Shown piece after piece: positions 8,522 through 19,696 of a DNA stretch of 64,000 bases; the first letter of the stretch is position 1; each line of letters starts with the position of its first letter. The notes below the pieces were generated by a model. The model saw nothing but the letters and a program-made list of their open reading frames with translations. It did not search any database and was not told where the DNA came from. The stretch spans positions 372,001-436,000 of the forward strand of contig CAWIGZ010000004.1 in NCBI GenBank assembly GCA_963835825.1, read 5' to 3'. Both the position numbers and the translations under genes were made by a program. The DNA comes from JADGRB01 sp963835825 (GTDB lineage Bacteria; Myxococcota_A; Polyangia; Fen-1088).

Positions 8522-8551
8522 TTGACAGCCGGGCCCGAACAAACGGATACT
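8522..8551 (+). promoter_or_regulatory. Sigma-70-type promoter
   Basis: Perfect -35 TTGACA (8522-8527), 18-nt spacer, -10 GATACT (8546-8551, 4 of 6). The predicted start of transcription falls at about 8558, directly at the ATG (8559) of the lipoprotein gene. Confidence 0.5.
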
Positions 8552-8558
8552 GGCATTC

Positions 8559-8948
8559 ATGCAGGGACTGACGTCGAGGCTCGTGTGTGGTTTGTGGCTC
8601 GCCGCGGTGGGGGCGCTCGCGGGGTGCGGCGGCGGTGGCGGCTCGGGCGGCCACCCCGACACCGGCTACGGCGCCGATCAGACCGTGCCCGCCAGCGAGA
8701 CGTGCACGGCGCTGTGCCAGCGATCGGTCGACTGCGGCGTCGAGCTCTGCGACGAGGACAGCAACTCGACCACCTATCAGTCGCTGGAGTCTCTGCTGCT
8801 GTCCGAGTGTCAGGCGGCCTGCACCGATACCCAGATCCAGTCCTCCATCTCCGCCGCCGCCTGGACCTGCCTCTTCACCGACAGCTGCCGGCAGGTCTTC
8901 GGCGAGAACTCCTGCCACGTGCCGAACGCCAGCTACAAGTGCAACTGA
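8559..8948 (+). CDS. Small Cys-rich lipoprotein
   Basis: A 129-aa predicted lipoprotein. The signal sequence ends in GALAGC followed by a poly-Gly stretch (GGGGGSGG). The mature part contains about ten further Cys residues, probably disulphide-bonded (CTALCQRSVDCGVELC, SECQAACTDTQ, WTCLFTDSCRQVF). Spacing C-x3-C-x6-C is typical of small myxobacterial exported proteins of unknown function. There is no Shine-Dalgarno; the ATG coincides with the predicted transcription start, so the mRNA may be leaderless. Confidence 0.7.
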   Translation: MQGLTSRLVCGLWLAAVGALAGCGGGGGSGGHPDTGYGADQTVPASETCTALCQRSVDCGVELCDEDSNSTTYQSLESLLLSECQAACTDTQIQSSISAAAWTCLFTDSCRQVFGENSCHVPNASYKCN

Positions 8949-8958
8949 GGGGTCGCTT

Positions 8959-9246
8959 TCACGCGCCCCGCGATGACGAATTCCACGGGTTGACCACCGG
9001 CGTGCCCGCGCGGAGGTAGTCGCGTGGATCGCGCGTCACGACGGTCAGCCCGTGCTGCAGGGCCGTGGCGGCGATGATGAGGTCCGGCTGGGAGAACGTA
9101 TGGCCTGACTTTCGACCTTCCTCGACGAGCAACCGCCAGGTGAACATCACATCTTCGCTCACCGGCAGGACTCTCAACCGGCGGCCTGCGGCCGCCGACC
9201 TCTCCCGCTTTGCGGGCGAGGTGAAGAGGCAGATTGGGTGGAGCAC
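8959..9246 (-). pseudogene. VapC-type PIN toxin remnant
   Basis: The last ~65 codons encode the C-terminal half of a PIN-domain ribonuclease toxin (SQPDLIIAATALQHGLTVV, then TRDPRDYLRAGTPVVNPW), with the second-half acidic residues in QPD and TRD. The N-terminal DTN motif that carries the first catalytic Asp is absent. In its place the frame reads through a double palindromic repeat (9179-9221, giving SPAKRERSAAAGRR) and unrelated sequence. No antitoxin is next to it: hemL lies upstream. This looks like a decayed toxin-antitoxin locus, and the protein should be inactive. Confidence 0.6.
9179..9221. repeat. REP-like double palindrome
   Basis: Two adjacent hairpins. The first is a perfect 8-bp stem CGGCGGCC/GGCCGCCG with a TGC loop (9179-9197). 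The second is CCTCTCCCGC/GCGGGCGAGG with a TTT loop and one mismatch (9199-9221). The form resembles dispersed extragenic palindromes seen in many high-GC proteobacteria. It sits at the break point of the vapC remnant. Confidence 0.5.
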
Positions 9247-9362
9247 CTGAGGGTGGCGCTCGCTACATCCGGGTGAGGTGGTGGTCCGACAGCTCGATGA
9301 GCTCGCCAGCCCGGAAGAATAGCTGCCCGTTCTTCAGCGCGGGCAGCCGACGGCGGGCCGGT

Positions 9363-10673
9363 CTATTTGCCGGCGGCGACTTCCGCCAGCGCTTCGCGGG
9401 CGGCGGCGGTGAAGGCGTTCACTTCGTCCAGCGTGTGCGCCAGCGAGACGAAGGCGGCCTCGAACTGGGCCGGCGGCAACAGGAATCCGCGTTCGAGCAT
9501 GCCGTGGAAAAACTGGGCGTACTGGTCGGTGTTCGACTGTTTCGCGCTGGCCAGGTCGACCACCTCTTCGGGGGCGAAGAAGAGCGTGAAGGCCGAGCCG
9601 ACCCGCTGCACCCGGGCGGCGACGCCGGTGCGGCGAACCGCGCGCGACAGATCGTCCTCCAGCACCCGGCCGATCCCCTCCAGCGCGACGTAGGCGTGAT
9701 CGTCGAGGCGCTTGAGCGTGGCCAGGCCGGCGGCAACCGCCACCGGGTTCCCCGACAGCGTGCCGGCCTGGTAGACGGGGCCCAGCGGGGCGATCACGTC
9801 CATCACGTCGGCGCGCCCGCCGTAGACCCCGAAGGGGAGCCCGCCGCCGACAATCTTGCCGAGGCAGGTGAGATCGGGGCGCACGCCGAACATCTGCTGC
9901 GCGCCGCCGCGGGCCACCCGGAACCCGGTGATCACCTCGTCGAAGATGAGCAGCGTGCCGTGCTCGTCGCAGAGCGACCGCAGCAGCGGCAGGTAGGCGG
10001 GGCGCGGCATCACCAGGCCCATGTTGGCGGGGATCGGCTCGATGATGAGCGCGGCGATCTCGTCGCGGTGCTCCTCGAACGCGGCCCGCATGGCGTCGAG
10101 ATCGTTGTAGGGAACCACCAGCGTGTCGGCCACCGCGGCCGGGGTGACGCCGCTCGAGCCCGGCAGGCCAAGCGAGACGACGCCCGAGCCGGCCTTGGCC
10201 AGCAGCGAATCGGCGTGGCCGTGATACCCGCCGTCGATCTTGATGATGCGGTGGCGCCCGGTGAAGCCGCGCGCCGCGCGCAGCGCCGACATGGTCGCCT
10301 CCGTCCCCGAGGAGACGAAGCGCATCTTCTCGAGCGCCGGCATCATGAACCGGATCAGCTCGCCCAGCTCCACCTCGCGCGCGGTCGGCGCGCCGAAGGT
10401 CGTCCCGTTCGAGGCGGCGTGGACGACCGCCGCCACCACGTCCGGATCGGCGTGACCGAGGATGAGCGCCCCCCACGACCCGACGAAGTCGATGTAGCGG
10501 TTGCCGTCGACGTCGTGGACGAAGGGCCCGACGCCGCGATCGATGAAGACCGGCGTCCCGCCCACCGCCTTGAAGGCGCGCACCGGCGAGTTCACCCCAC
10601 CGGGGAAAAGCGCGCAGGCGCGCTCGTAGAGCGTGGAAGAACGCGGCCGTTTCGAGCCAGGGTTGGTGGCCAT
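9363..10673 (-). CDS. hemL: Glutamate-1-semialdehyde 2,1-aminomutase
   Basis: A 436-aa PLP enzyme converting glutamate-1-semialdehyde to 5-aminolevulinate in the C5 route of tetrapyrrole synthesis. Family signatures are present: LFPGGVNSPVRAF, the Gly-rich SGTEATMSALRAARG phosphate-binding region, LIFDEVITGFRV, and the PLP lysine in LGKIVGGGLPFGVYGGR. Length is normal. It starts 9 nt after the gyrA stop on the same strand, so the two are probably co-transcribed. The 116 bases after its stop (9247-9362) hold no confident gene. Confidence 0.96.
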   Translation of the reverse strand: MATNPGSKRPRSSTLYERACALFPGGVNSPVRAFKAVGGTPVFIDRGVGPFVHDVDGNRYIDFVGSWGALILGHADPDVVAAVVHAASNGTTFGAPTAREVELGELIRFMMPALEKMRFVSSGTEATMSALRAARGFTGRHRIIKIDGGYHGHADSLLAKAGSGVVSLGLPGSSGVTPAAVADTLVVPYNDLDAMRAAFEEHRDEIAALIIEPIPANMGLVMPRPAYLPLLRSLCDEHGTLLIFDEVITGFRVARGGAQQMFGVRPDLTCLGKIVGGGLPFGVYGGRADVMDVIAPLGPVYQAGTLSGNPVAVAAGLATLKRLDDHAYVALEGIGRVLEDDLSRAVRRTGVAARVQRVGSAFTLFFAPEEVVDLASAKQSNTDQYAQFFHGMLERGFLLPPAQFEAAFVSLAHTLDEVNAFTAAAREALAEVAAGK

Positions 10674-10682
10674 GGCAGCCGC

Positions 10683-13307
<2,625 letters not shown>

Positions 13308-13362
13308 GCGGGTCCTCTCGGTCGTCTATTGAAAAGGGTAATGGAAATGGAACGGTTGTGGG

Positions 13363-15033
13363 TCACCGGGGGATGAACCGCCCCGCGGCCGCCTCCAGGC
13401 GCCGGAACTCCTCGATCTGATCGAGGAACACCGGAACGATCTCCGGATCGAACTGCGCGCCGGTGCAGCGTTCCAGCTCCCCGCAGGCGATCTCGTGCGG
13501 CAGCGCCTTGCGGTAGGCGCGGTCGGAGGTCATGGCGTCGTAGGCGTCGGCGACGGCGACGACGCGCCCGATGAGCGGGATGTGGTCGCCGACCAGCCCC
13601 TGCGGATAGCCCGAGCCGTCCCAGGCCTCGTGGTGGCAGTAGCAGCCGGGGACGATGTCGCGCATGAAGGGGATCGGCTCGAGGATCCGCTTCCCCTTGG
13701 CCGGGTGCGACCGGAACATGGCCAGCTCCTCCGGCGTCAGCTTGCCTGGCTTGTTCAGCTTGTCGTTGCGGACGCCGATCTTGCCGACGTCGTGCATGAG
13801 GCCCACCTTGACGATGGTGTCGATCTCGGGCCCGCTCAGGCGGAGGCCGATGGCGATGAGGCGGGCGTACATGGAAACCCGCTCGGAGTGCCCGCGGGTG
13901 TAGCGGTCCGACTCTTCCAGCGCGTGCGCGAAGCCGATGATCGTCTGCTTGAAGTTCTCTTCCAGCGAGACGTTGGCGGTGGTCAGATCCTGGTTGGCGT
14001 CGACCAGGTTCTCGTAGAGGCGCGCGTTCTCGATGGAGACGGCGGCCCGGCTGGCCAGCACGTACAGCATCTTGCGCTGCCCCTCGGAGAACTTGTTGCC
14101 GCGGGTGTAGCTGTACGAGTTCAGCATCCCGATGATCCGGCCGTTGAGCTTGAGCGGAATGCTGCAGAGGCTGACCAGGCGCCGTTCCAGCTCGTGCGGC
14201 GGCGCCTCCAGGAAACGATACGAGCGGCTGCCATGGACCAGCAGCGGGCGATCCTCGGTGAAGAGGGGCAGCGCCTCCTGCAGATTCAGCTGCGGCGCCT
14301 CGACGCCGGGGTCGGCCCGCTCCGACACCTTGCGCATTCGCTCGGAGAACCGGCCGGCGTGCTTGGGATCCTCCAGCAGCAGGCTGACCACGTCGGCGTC
14401 GACCGCGTCGATGGTGGCGTCGAGCACCAGATCCAGCACCTTCTCGACCGACAGCGAGGTCGCGATCGCCTCGCTGATCTTGTAAATCGACAGCGCGTCC
14501 TTGAGCCGGATGTTCTCGTGCTGCAGGCGCTGGCGATCGAGCCCGCGCTGCACGATGTGGATGACCTCCTCCACCTTGAACGGCTTGAGGATGTAGTCGT
14601 AGGCCCCCTTCTTCATGGCCTCGATGGCCGTCTCGACGGTGCCGAAGCCGGTCATGATGACCGTGATGACCGGGATGCTCTCCTCGCTGATCTTCTGGAT
14701 CAGCTCCAGCCCACTGAGGTTGGGCATCTTGAGATCCGAGATGACCAGGTTGTAGCTGCGCTTGTGCAGCTCCTCGAGGGCCAGCGCGCCGTCCTCGACG
14801 GCGTGCACGACGTACCCCTCCATGGTCAGGAAGTCGGCCAGGATCTCGCGGATCACCTTCTCGTCGTCGACCACCAGGATCCGGGCGGTCTCCAGCATCG
14901 GGACGTAGTCCGCCCTCTCGCTCCGGTCGGAAGAATCGGTCGAGTCCGCTGGGTCGGCTGCTGGTTTTTGCGCCGCCGCCGCCTGGGCGGCCGAGACGCT
15001 CGCCAGCAGGGCTTCTCGCTCGCTGGTGCTCAA
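13363..15033 (-). CDS. Response regulator with GAF and HD-GYP domains
   Basis: A 556-aa cytoplasmic signalling protein, predicted c-di-GMP phosphodiesterase. Receiver domain at residues 50-165, with phospho-acceptor Asp100 (VISDLKMP) and Lys150. GAF domain at about 185-345. HD-GYP domain at about 360-535, with H382, the HD pair H414-D415 (MHDVGKIG), HHE at 467-469 and the GYP loop DGSGYP at 472-477. All expected metal ligands are visible, so it should be active. No sensor kinase is adjacent. The gyrA start lies 55 nt downstream. The N-terminal 45 residues are low-complexity Ala/Ser/Asp. Confidence 0.92.
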   Translation of the reverse strand: MSTSEREALLASVSAAQAAAAQKPAADPADSTDSSDRSERADYVPMLETARILVVDDEKVIREILADFLTMEGYVVHAVEDGALALEELHKRSYNLVISDLKMPNLSGLELIQKISEESIPVITVIMTGFGTVETAIEAMKKGAYDYILKPFKVEEVIHIVQRGLDRQRLQHENIRLKDALSIYKISEAIATSLSVEKVLDLVLDATIDAVDADVVSLLLEDPKHAGRFSERMRKVSERADPGVEAPQLNLQEALPLFTEDRPLLVHGSRSYRFLEAPPHELERRLVSLCSIPLKLNGRIIGMLNSYSYTRGNKFSEGQRKMLYVLASRAAVSIENARLYENLVDANQDLTTANVSLEENFKQTIIGFAHALEESDRYTRGHSERVSMYARLIAIGLRLSGPEIDTIVKVGLMHDVGKIGVRNDKLNKPGKLTPEELAMFRSHPAKGKRILEPIPFMRDIVPGCYCHHEAWDGSGYPQGLVGDHIPLIGRVVAVADAYDAMTSDRAYRKALPHEIACGELERCTGAQFDPEIVPVFLDQIEEFRRLEAAAGRFIPR

Positions 15034-15095
15034 GAATTACCCGGAAAGGAGCCTAGTCCAGCGGGGTTACGATGACTAGGGGAATCACCCTTTCG

Positions 15096-15782
15096 TCAGC
15101 CTTTCATTTTGGCTTGCTGCGTGGAGATTTCCTTCCACTTGGCCTCGCGCTCCTGGGTCGATTTCTGCTCCGAATCGGCCTTCTTTTTGGCCGATTGCCA
15201 GTCGTCGTTCTTGTCCTTCCATTGCTCCTCGAAGTTGCTGACCGAGAAGTCGCCGCTCGGTTTGATCCCCTTCTGTTGCGCCAGCTTCGCCTTGGCCAGT
15301 TCGACCTTCGCCTGCGCGGCGGCCTCGTGCGCGTCGGCCGCCTTGGCCGCCGCGCTCAGCCAGTCTTCCTTCTCGTCCAGCCATTCCATCTTGGCCGCGG
15401 AGACCTTGACCCCCAGGTCGGCGATCTCCTTGCCGTGGTGGGCGGCGTTGGCCCGGTTCTCGTCGTGCGACGCGTTGGCCGACTCCTGCTCGGTGCCCGC
15501 CTTGTCGACCTCCAGCGCCGCCTCTTCCTTCTCGTTCTTGGCGACACTGCGCTCGCGATCGAGCTCGTCGAGTTGGGTCTTGACGGTGCGCTGCTCGCTG
15601 CGCGCCACCTCGAGGTCGTTCTGGGCCGCGAAGATGTCCTGCTTGTCGCCCGACGAGATCGAATCGATCGCCGAGTCGTCGACCTTGTACTTGAGCCCGC
15701 CGCCGCAGGCCGCCAGCCCCATCGCGCAGAGCAGGACCAGCGGAGACACCTGGGTGACGGAGAGTCGGGTCGGCAGTCGCAT
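15096..15782 (-). CDS. Coiled-coil lipoprotein
   Basis: A 228-aa predicted lipoprotein: signal with lipobox MGLAACGG (Cys26), then a long, highly charged helix with Ala-rich heptads (about residues 45-190: RSEQRTVKTQLDELDRERS, AKNEKEEAALEVDKAGTEQE), ending in a Lys/Glu-rich region. It may span the periplasm as a coiled coil or bind the wall. I recognise no known family. GGAGG lies 6 nt before the ATG at 15782. It precedes the HD-GYP gene by 62 nt on the same strand, so the two may share a transcript. Confidence 0.65.
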   Translation of the reverse strand: MRLPTRLSVTQVSPLVLLCAMGLAACGGGLKYKVDDSAIDSISSGDKQDIFAAQNDLEVARSEQRTVKTQLDELDRERSVAKNEKEEAALEVDKAGTEQESANASHDENRANAAHHGKEIADLGVKVSAAKMEWLDEKEDWLSAAAKAADAHEAAAQAKVELAKAKLAQQKGIKPSGDFSVSNFEEQWKDKNDDWQSAKKKADSEQKSTQEREAKWKEISTQQAKMKG

Positions 15783-15966
15783 GGAGCCTCCAAGGGTGGT
15801 CATGATCCCCCATCGTCGGCCCGCGGCGGCCGCCCAGTCAAGGCCGCCGCGGCAGGCTATGGCTCTGCGGAGCGGCGCGCAGTATAGTCGGCGCTTCGGA
15901 AATTGTGGCGGGCTGGAGTCTCGCGTCGCCCCCCGCCCAGGTCCCCAAAAGCGTCGGAGCAAGCCT

Positions 15967-17961
15967 ATGCGTCTACAGACTTCGTCGAGCCTATTGTCCG
16001 TGGTCACCTTGTCGTTCGGTGTCGCCGCCGGACTGGGATGCGCCGGCGTCAAGCCGAACGCCACCACCACCGGGAGCGGCGGCAGCGGTGCGAGCGGTGG
16101 CAGCACCGGCAACGGCGGCAGCTCCGGCGGGAGCACCGGCAACGGCGGGAGCTCGCCGCTCCCGGTAACGCCCATCGTCGGCAGCTTCACCTGCACCGAC
16201 TTCAACAGCGGGTCGTGCGCCTCATTCTCCAGCAGCAATGAGGGGAACTTCGACAACGGGACGTCGGGCTCGACGAGCATCACCTACCCGCTCGATCATT
16301 CGCTCTTCCCGTCGAATCTCGGTCCCATCCAGATCCAGATGTCGACCTCGGGAGCCGCGGCGCGCATCACCTTCCAGACGCTGGCGAGCGGCAACGTGAA
16401 CATCCAGTACTTCGGGAGCTGCGAGACGGCGCCGGGCTCGGGCTGTTCGGTCACCATCCCGCTCGCCCTCACGCGGATGCTGGTTCCGGCCTGCCAGACC
16501 GAGGACATCCAGATCACGGCGCGGGTCCTGAACGGCACCAAGCCGACGGCCGACTCGGCTCCCATCAACGTCGCCTGGGCCGACGCGGGCGTGACCGGTG
16601 GCCTTTACTACTGGACCGTCCTGCCAAATCAGAGCTACTGCCCCAGCTCGACGATGGCCAGTCCGGGGACCTACTGCTTGCAGGACACCACGCTCAACCC
16701 CAAGAACGGCACCGCGATCTACCGCTACGATTTCTCGCAAGACAATCCCGTGCCGCAGCAGGTCTGGACCGACGACGGCGGGCCGTCGTCGTCGCCGTCC
16801 TACCAGGGGGGCCCGCAGTCGTACGTCGCCTCGACAGGTCAATACGGCGGCCATTGCATCGGCTGCCACGCGATCACCAACGACGGCAAGTACATGGCGC
16901 TCGGACTCGGCGGGGCCGCGACCTACAACGGCTCGAACTGGGCGATGCTCGACATCGGCGCGCAGGCGCTCGACGTCATCAACCCGACGGCGAGCACCGA
17001 TCCCAACAGCTCGCCGACCAGCAACCCCTCCGACTACTGGAAGAAGTTCCGAAAGGACGCCTTCGGCGTCGAGACCGCGTGGGGTCCCAACGACGATTTC
17101 GCGGTCACCATGTACAAGTCGGCGCTCTATTTCAACTCGGTCACGGCCGGGACGGGCACCGCCACCGTCACGCAGCTGGGCCTGGCGCTACCCAAGTCGG
17201 CGGTCGCCATCGACAGTTACCAGTCGGACCCCTTCTGGAGCCACGACGGGGGTTACCTGGTTTACACCTCCTTCAGCACGACCGGCCCGGCAGACACGTA
17301 CAACGTCGGCGGCCTCGACGGCGACTTGAAGACGGGCGGACAGATCGCGATCGCCCACGCGACGCCGTCGTCAATCACCGACGACGCGAGTGTCATCGCC
17401 CCGCGCCAGCAGGGGTACACGGACTACTATCCGTGCATCAGCGAGGACAGCAATTTCGTCGTCTACAACCAGAGCAGCTGTGGCAACAATGCCATGGCCG
17501 CCGACGTGGCCTACGATGGTCCGAATGCCTACGGCTACCAGGTCTGCGACGGTTATGACGACTCGACGGCCAAGCTCTGGTGGGTCTCGACCAGCGGAAC
17601 CGGAAACGTCCGGCTGGACAACGCCAACGGTGGGGACAGCAACTATGACAACTCCTGGCCGCGCTTCAGCCCCGACGTCAGTACGTTCCGTGGTCGGACC
17701 CTCTACTGGATAGCCTTCTCCTCGCGGCGGCCCTATGGCGGGCAGTTGAACACCAGCGGCATCCTCTCATCGCAGCCGCAGCTCTGGTTTGCGGGCGTGA
17801 CCGTCGGGGAGATCAACGTCACCGACCCCAGTTGGGCGCCGGTCTGGTTGCCCGGCCAGAACAACACTCAGGCGAACAGCGGCGGCAATTCGACCCCCGT
17901 CGGCAATCACGTCCCGCAGTGGGTCAAGGTCGCCATCGTCATCGACAAGGGCACTTTGTAG
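15967..17961 (+). CDS. Lipoprotein with beta-propeller-like repeats and a CxxCH motif
   Basis: A 664-aa exported protein with lipobox GLGCAG (Cys25), a Gly/Ser/Thr linker (about 30-60) and a large all-beta region. Cys297-IGC-His301 (GHCIGCHAITNDGKYMALG) is a c-type haem-attachment motif placed directly before a PD40/WD40-like blade (NDGKYMAL). Later blades show SHDGGYLVYTSF, EDSNFVVYNQS and SPDVSTFRGRTLYWIAFSS, typical of TolB-like propellers. The ATG at 15967 is preceded by GGAG, and a TATAGT -10-like box lies at 15883-15888. The role could be surface electron transfer or binding; this is unknown. Confidence 0.65.
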   Translation: MRLQTSSSLLSVVTLSFGVAAGLGCAGVKPNATTTGSGGSGASGGSTGNGGSSGGSTGNGGSSPLPVTPIVGSFTCTDFNSGSCASFSSSNEGNFDNGTSGSTSITYPLDHSLFPSNLGPIQIQMSTSGAAARITFQTLASGNVNIQYFGSCETAPGSGCSVTIPLALTRMLVPACQTEDIQITARVLNGTKPTADSAPINVAWADAGVTGGLYYWTVLPNQSYCPSSTMASPGTYCLQDTTLNPKNGTAIYRYDFSQDNPVPQQVWTDDGGPSSSPSYQGGPQSYVASTGQYGGHCIGCHAITNDGKYMALGLGGAATYNGSNWAMLDIGAQALDVINPTASTDPNSSPTSNPSDYWKKFRKDAFGVETAWGPNDDFAVTMYKSALYFNSVTAGTGTATVTQLGLALPKSAVAIDSYQSDPFWSHDGGYLVYTSFSTTGPADTYNVGGLDGDLKTGGQIAIAHATPSSITDDASVIAPRQQGYTDYYPCISEDSNFVVYNQSSCGNNAMAADVAYDGPNAYGYQVCDGYDDSTAKLWWVSTSGTGNVRLDNANGGDSNYDNSWPRFSPDVSTFRGRTLYWIAFSSRRPYGGQLNTSGILSSQPQLWFAGVTVGEINVTDPSWAPVWLPGQNNTQANSGGNSTPVGNHVPQWVKVAIVIDKGTL

Positions 17962-18023
17962 CAGCTGGCTGACAGTCCCCCTGGCGCGACGGCGCCCGTT
18001 CAAAGGAACGGAGAAAATTGAAG

Positions 18024-19151
18024 ATGGGTCCGCGGTTCGCCGCATTGTCGGTGTGCGTCCTGGTGCCGCTCCTCGGAGCAGGGTGCCGGGTGGACCGATC
18101 CGGTCTCTCCGCCGTGGCGACGACGCCGGGCGGTGCCGGCGCGCCGGTGCTCAGCGGCGCCGGCGGCCTGTCATCGACGGGCGGCGCGGGTGGGAGCGGC
18201 AGCGGCGGCCAGTCATCGACCGGCGGCAGCGGCGGCCAGTCGCCGCTGGGTGACGGCGGCGCCGGCGGCGACCCAGCGACCGGCGCAGGCGGCGGTGAAG
18301 TCGATGCCGCGGGCGATCCGTCGGGATCCGGAGGCGATGCCGCCGGTGGTGCGACGGGCGCGGCCGGAATCACCGGGAACGGCGGGATCGGGAGCGGTGG
18401 CGTGCTCGGGACTGGCAGCGGCGGAACCACCGGCAGCGGCGGCGTCACCGGGAGCGGCGGCGTCACCGGGAGCGGCGGCGTCACCGGGACCGGTGGGGCC
18501 CACCCCGCCGACGCCGGGATCTCGACGGCGACCTGCGGGCCGCCCGACGCGGACGTCGCCTGCGCGGACTGCGTGGCGGCCGGCGGCGCCTGTCAGAACG
18601 GCGTCTGCACCTTCGCCTGTGGCTCCAGCTGCTCGCCCTGCACCGGCCCCATCACCTGCCCGATGGGGATCGCCTGCAAGATCACCTGCCCGGCGGGCGG
18701 TTGCACCAGCGCGATCGACTGCCGCGCCTCCACCAGCTGCAGCGTCACCTGCGCCGACAACGCCTGCACCAAGGCGATTCAGTGCCGGGGATCGACCTGC
18801 ACCGTGACCTGCAGCGGGACCAACTCCTGCGCGGGCGGGGTGACCGCCGCGGGCACGACCAACGTGGTCACCTGCTCGGGCTCAGGCTCCTGCAAGGGGG
18901 CGATGAGCTGCAGCGGCAACAACTGCGACGTCGAGTGCACCGGCCCGACGACCTGCACCTCCACGGTCACCGCCAACGCCGGCACGAACAAGATCGTCTG
19001 CCGCGGCGGCAACTCCTGCACCGGCGCCGTGCGCTGCAGCGGCAACGTCTGCACCACCGACTGCTCGGGCATCCACGACTGCGCCAGCGGCTACTGTTGC
19101 TCCTCGGCCAGCTGCCAGACCACGCCCATCAACGAGCCCACCTGCCACTGA
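18024..19151 (+). CDS. Gly-rich, Cys-rich repeat lipoprotein
   Basis: A 375-aa predicted lipoprotein (lipobox PLLGAGC). Residues about 35-155 are almost only Gly, Ser, Thr and Ala, including three exact TGSGGV repeats. From about residue 170 there are Cys-rich repeats of roughly 18-25 residues (SCSVTCADNACTKAIQCRG, TCTVTCSGTNSCAGG), suggesting a disulphide-stapled beta-solenoid. The CGSGGQC-like stalk plus solenoid design points to a cell-surface protein. The ATG at 18024 is used because CGGAG (18009-18013) is about 10 nt upstream; a TTG at 18018 is possible. Confidence 0.65.
   Translation: MGPRFAALSVCVLVPLLGAGCRVDRSGLSAVATTPGGAGAPVLSGAGGLSSTGGAGGSGSGGQSSTGGSGGQSPLGDGGAGGDPATGAGGGEVDAAGDPSGSGGDAAGGATGAAGITGNGGIGSGGVLGTGSGGTTGSGGVTGSGGVTGSGGVTGTGGAHPADAGISTATCGPPDADVACADCVAAGGACQNGVCTFACGSSCSPCTGPITCPMGIACKITCPAGGCTSAIDCRASTSCSVTCADNACTKAIQCRGSTCTVTCSGTNSCAGGVTAAGTTNVVTCSGSGSCKGAMSCSGNNCDVECTGPTTCTSTVTANAGTNKIVCRGGNSCTGAVRCSGNVCTTDCSGIHDCASGYCCSSASCQTTPINEPTCH
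18432..18485 (+). repeat. 18-bp tandem repeat, three copies
   Basis: Three consecutive 18-nt units (GGGAGCGGCGGCGTCACC; the first copy differs by one base) within the linker of the Cys-rich lipoprotein, encoding TGSGGV repeats. Near-identity at DNA level indicates recent slippage or duplication. Confidence 0.8.
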
Positions 19152-19162
19152 GGACAGCCGAA

Positions 19163-19182
19163 GAGGCGCCGGGCGACGCCTC
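19163..19182. terminator. Possible bidirectional terminator hairpin
   Basis: GAGGCG (19163-19168) pairs with CGCCTC (19177-19182) over an 8-nt loop, in the 39-nt gap between two convergent lipoprotein genes. There is no U-tract. Confidence 0.3.
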
Positions 19183-19190
19183 CAGCGCGC

Positions 19191-19670
19191 TCAGCCGCCG
19201 TTGGCGGGCGTGAAGTCGATGCAGGAGCCGCCCGGCAGGCAGACGTTCGGACTGCAGTAGTAGCCGACCGTCAGGTACGGGCAGCAGGTCGCCTCGGTTC
19301 CGCAGAAGCCGGCCGGTTTGCCGTTGGCTGCCGCGCTGCAGGGATCGGTGACCGTGGCGGAGGTGTTGATCCCGGCGATGGTGCAGACGCAGGGAACCCC
19401 GTTGAGCTGGAGGCCGAAGGCCTGGTCGCAGGTGCAGAGCAGGCCGCCCGGGACGCCCGGCTTCGTGCACTCGCCGCCCCCCTTGGTGCAAGCGATGCCG
19501 ACACCCTTCTCGTTCGCGCTCGCCGGCGGACAGCCGGGCGGCAGATCGAGCGCCAGATCGTAAACCTGGGCGTCCTTGGGCCCGGTGACGGTGCCGCCCG
19601 AATGGCACCCCCCGAACGCGAACGCCACGACCAGCAGTCCGCCCAGCGTCCAAAGCTCTGTTATTCGCAT
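19191..19670 (-). CDS. Cys-rich lipoprotein
   Basis: A 159-aa predicted lipoprotein with lipobox AFGGCHS. The mature part holds about sixteen Cys in two blocks (KGGGECTKPGVPGGLLCTCD, TEATCCPYLTVGYYCSPN), resembling EGF-like or stefin-like small disulphide folds of no known function. The ending GGSCIDFTPANGG is similar in style to the Cys-rich fragment at 37573-37698. No Shine-Dalgarno is clear, but TAGCCT ends 6 nt before the ATG, so the mRNA may be leaderless. Confidence 0.6.
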   Translation of the reverse strand: MRITELWTLGGLLVVAFAFGGCHSGGTVTGPKDAQVYDLALDLPPGCPPASANEKGVGIACTKGGGECTKPGVPGGLLCTCDQAFGLQLNGVPCVCTIAGINTSATVTDPCSAAANGKPAGFCGTEATCCPYLTVGYYCSPNVCLPGGSCIDFTPANGG

Positions 19671-19676
19671 CCGCCC

Positions 19677-19682
19677 AGGCTA
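19677..19682 (-). promoter_or_regulatory. Candidate -10 box (TAGCCT)
   Basis: TANNNT hexamer on the minus strand ending 6 nt before the ATG at 19670. One of several SD-less genes in this window with this arrangement. Confidence 0.3.
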
Positions 19683-19696
19683 CCGCCATCGCCGCG

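Noticed and set aside
9263..9362. Open stretch on the minus strand reading RRLPALKNGQLFFRAGEL and ending in TAG just after hemL.
   Set aside because: Only about 33 codons, no start or Shine-Dalgarno, and it begins at the hemL stop. It could be the end of a lost gene, but nothing identifies it.
18432..18485. Short regular repeats as a possible CRISPR array.
   Set aside because: Contiguous in-frame repeats without spacers inside a lipoprotein linker.
19163..19182. Treating the hairpin as a certain intrinsic terminator.
   Set aside because: No U-run follows it, so it is kept only as a low-confidence feature.
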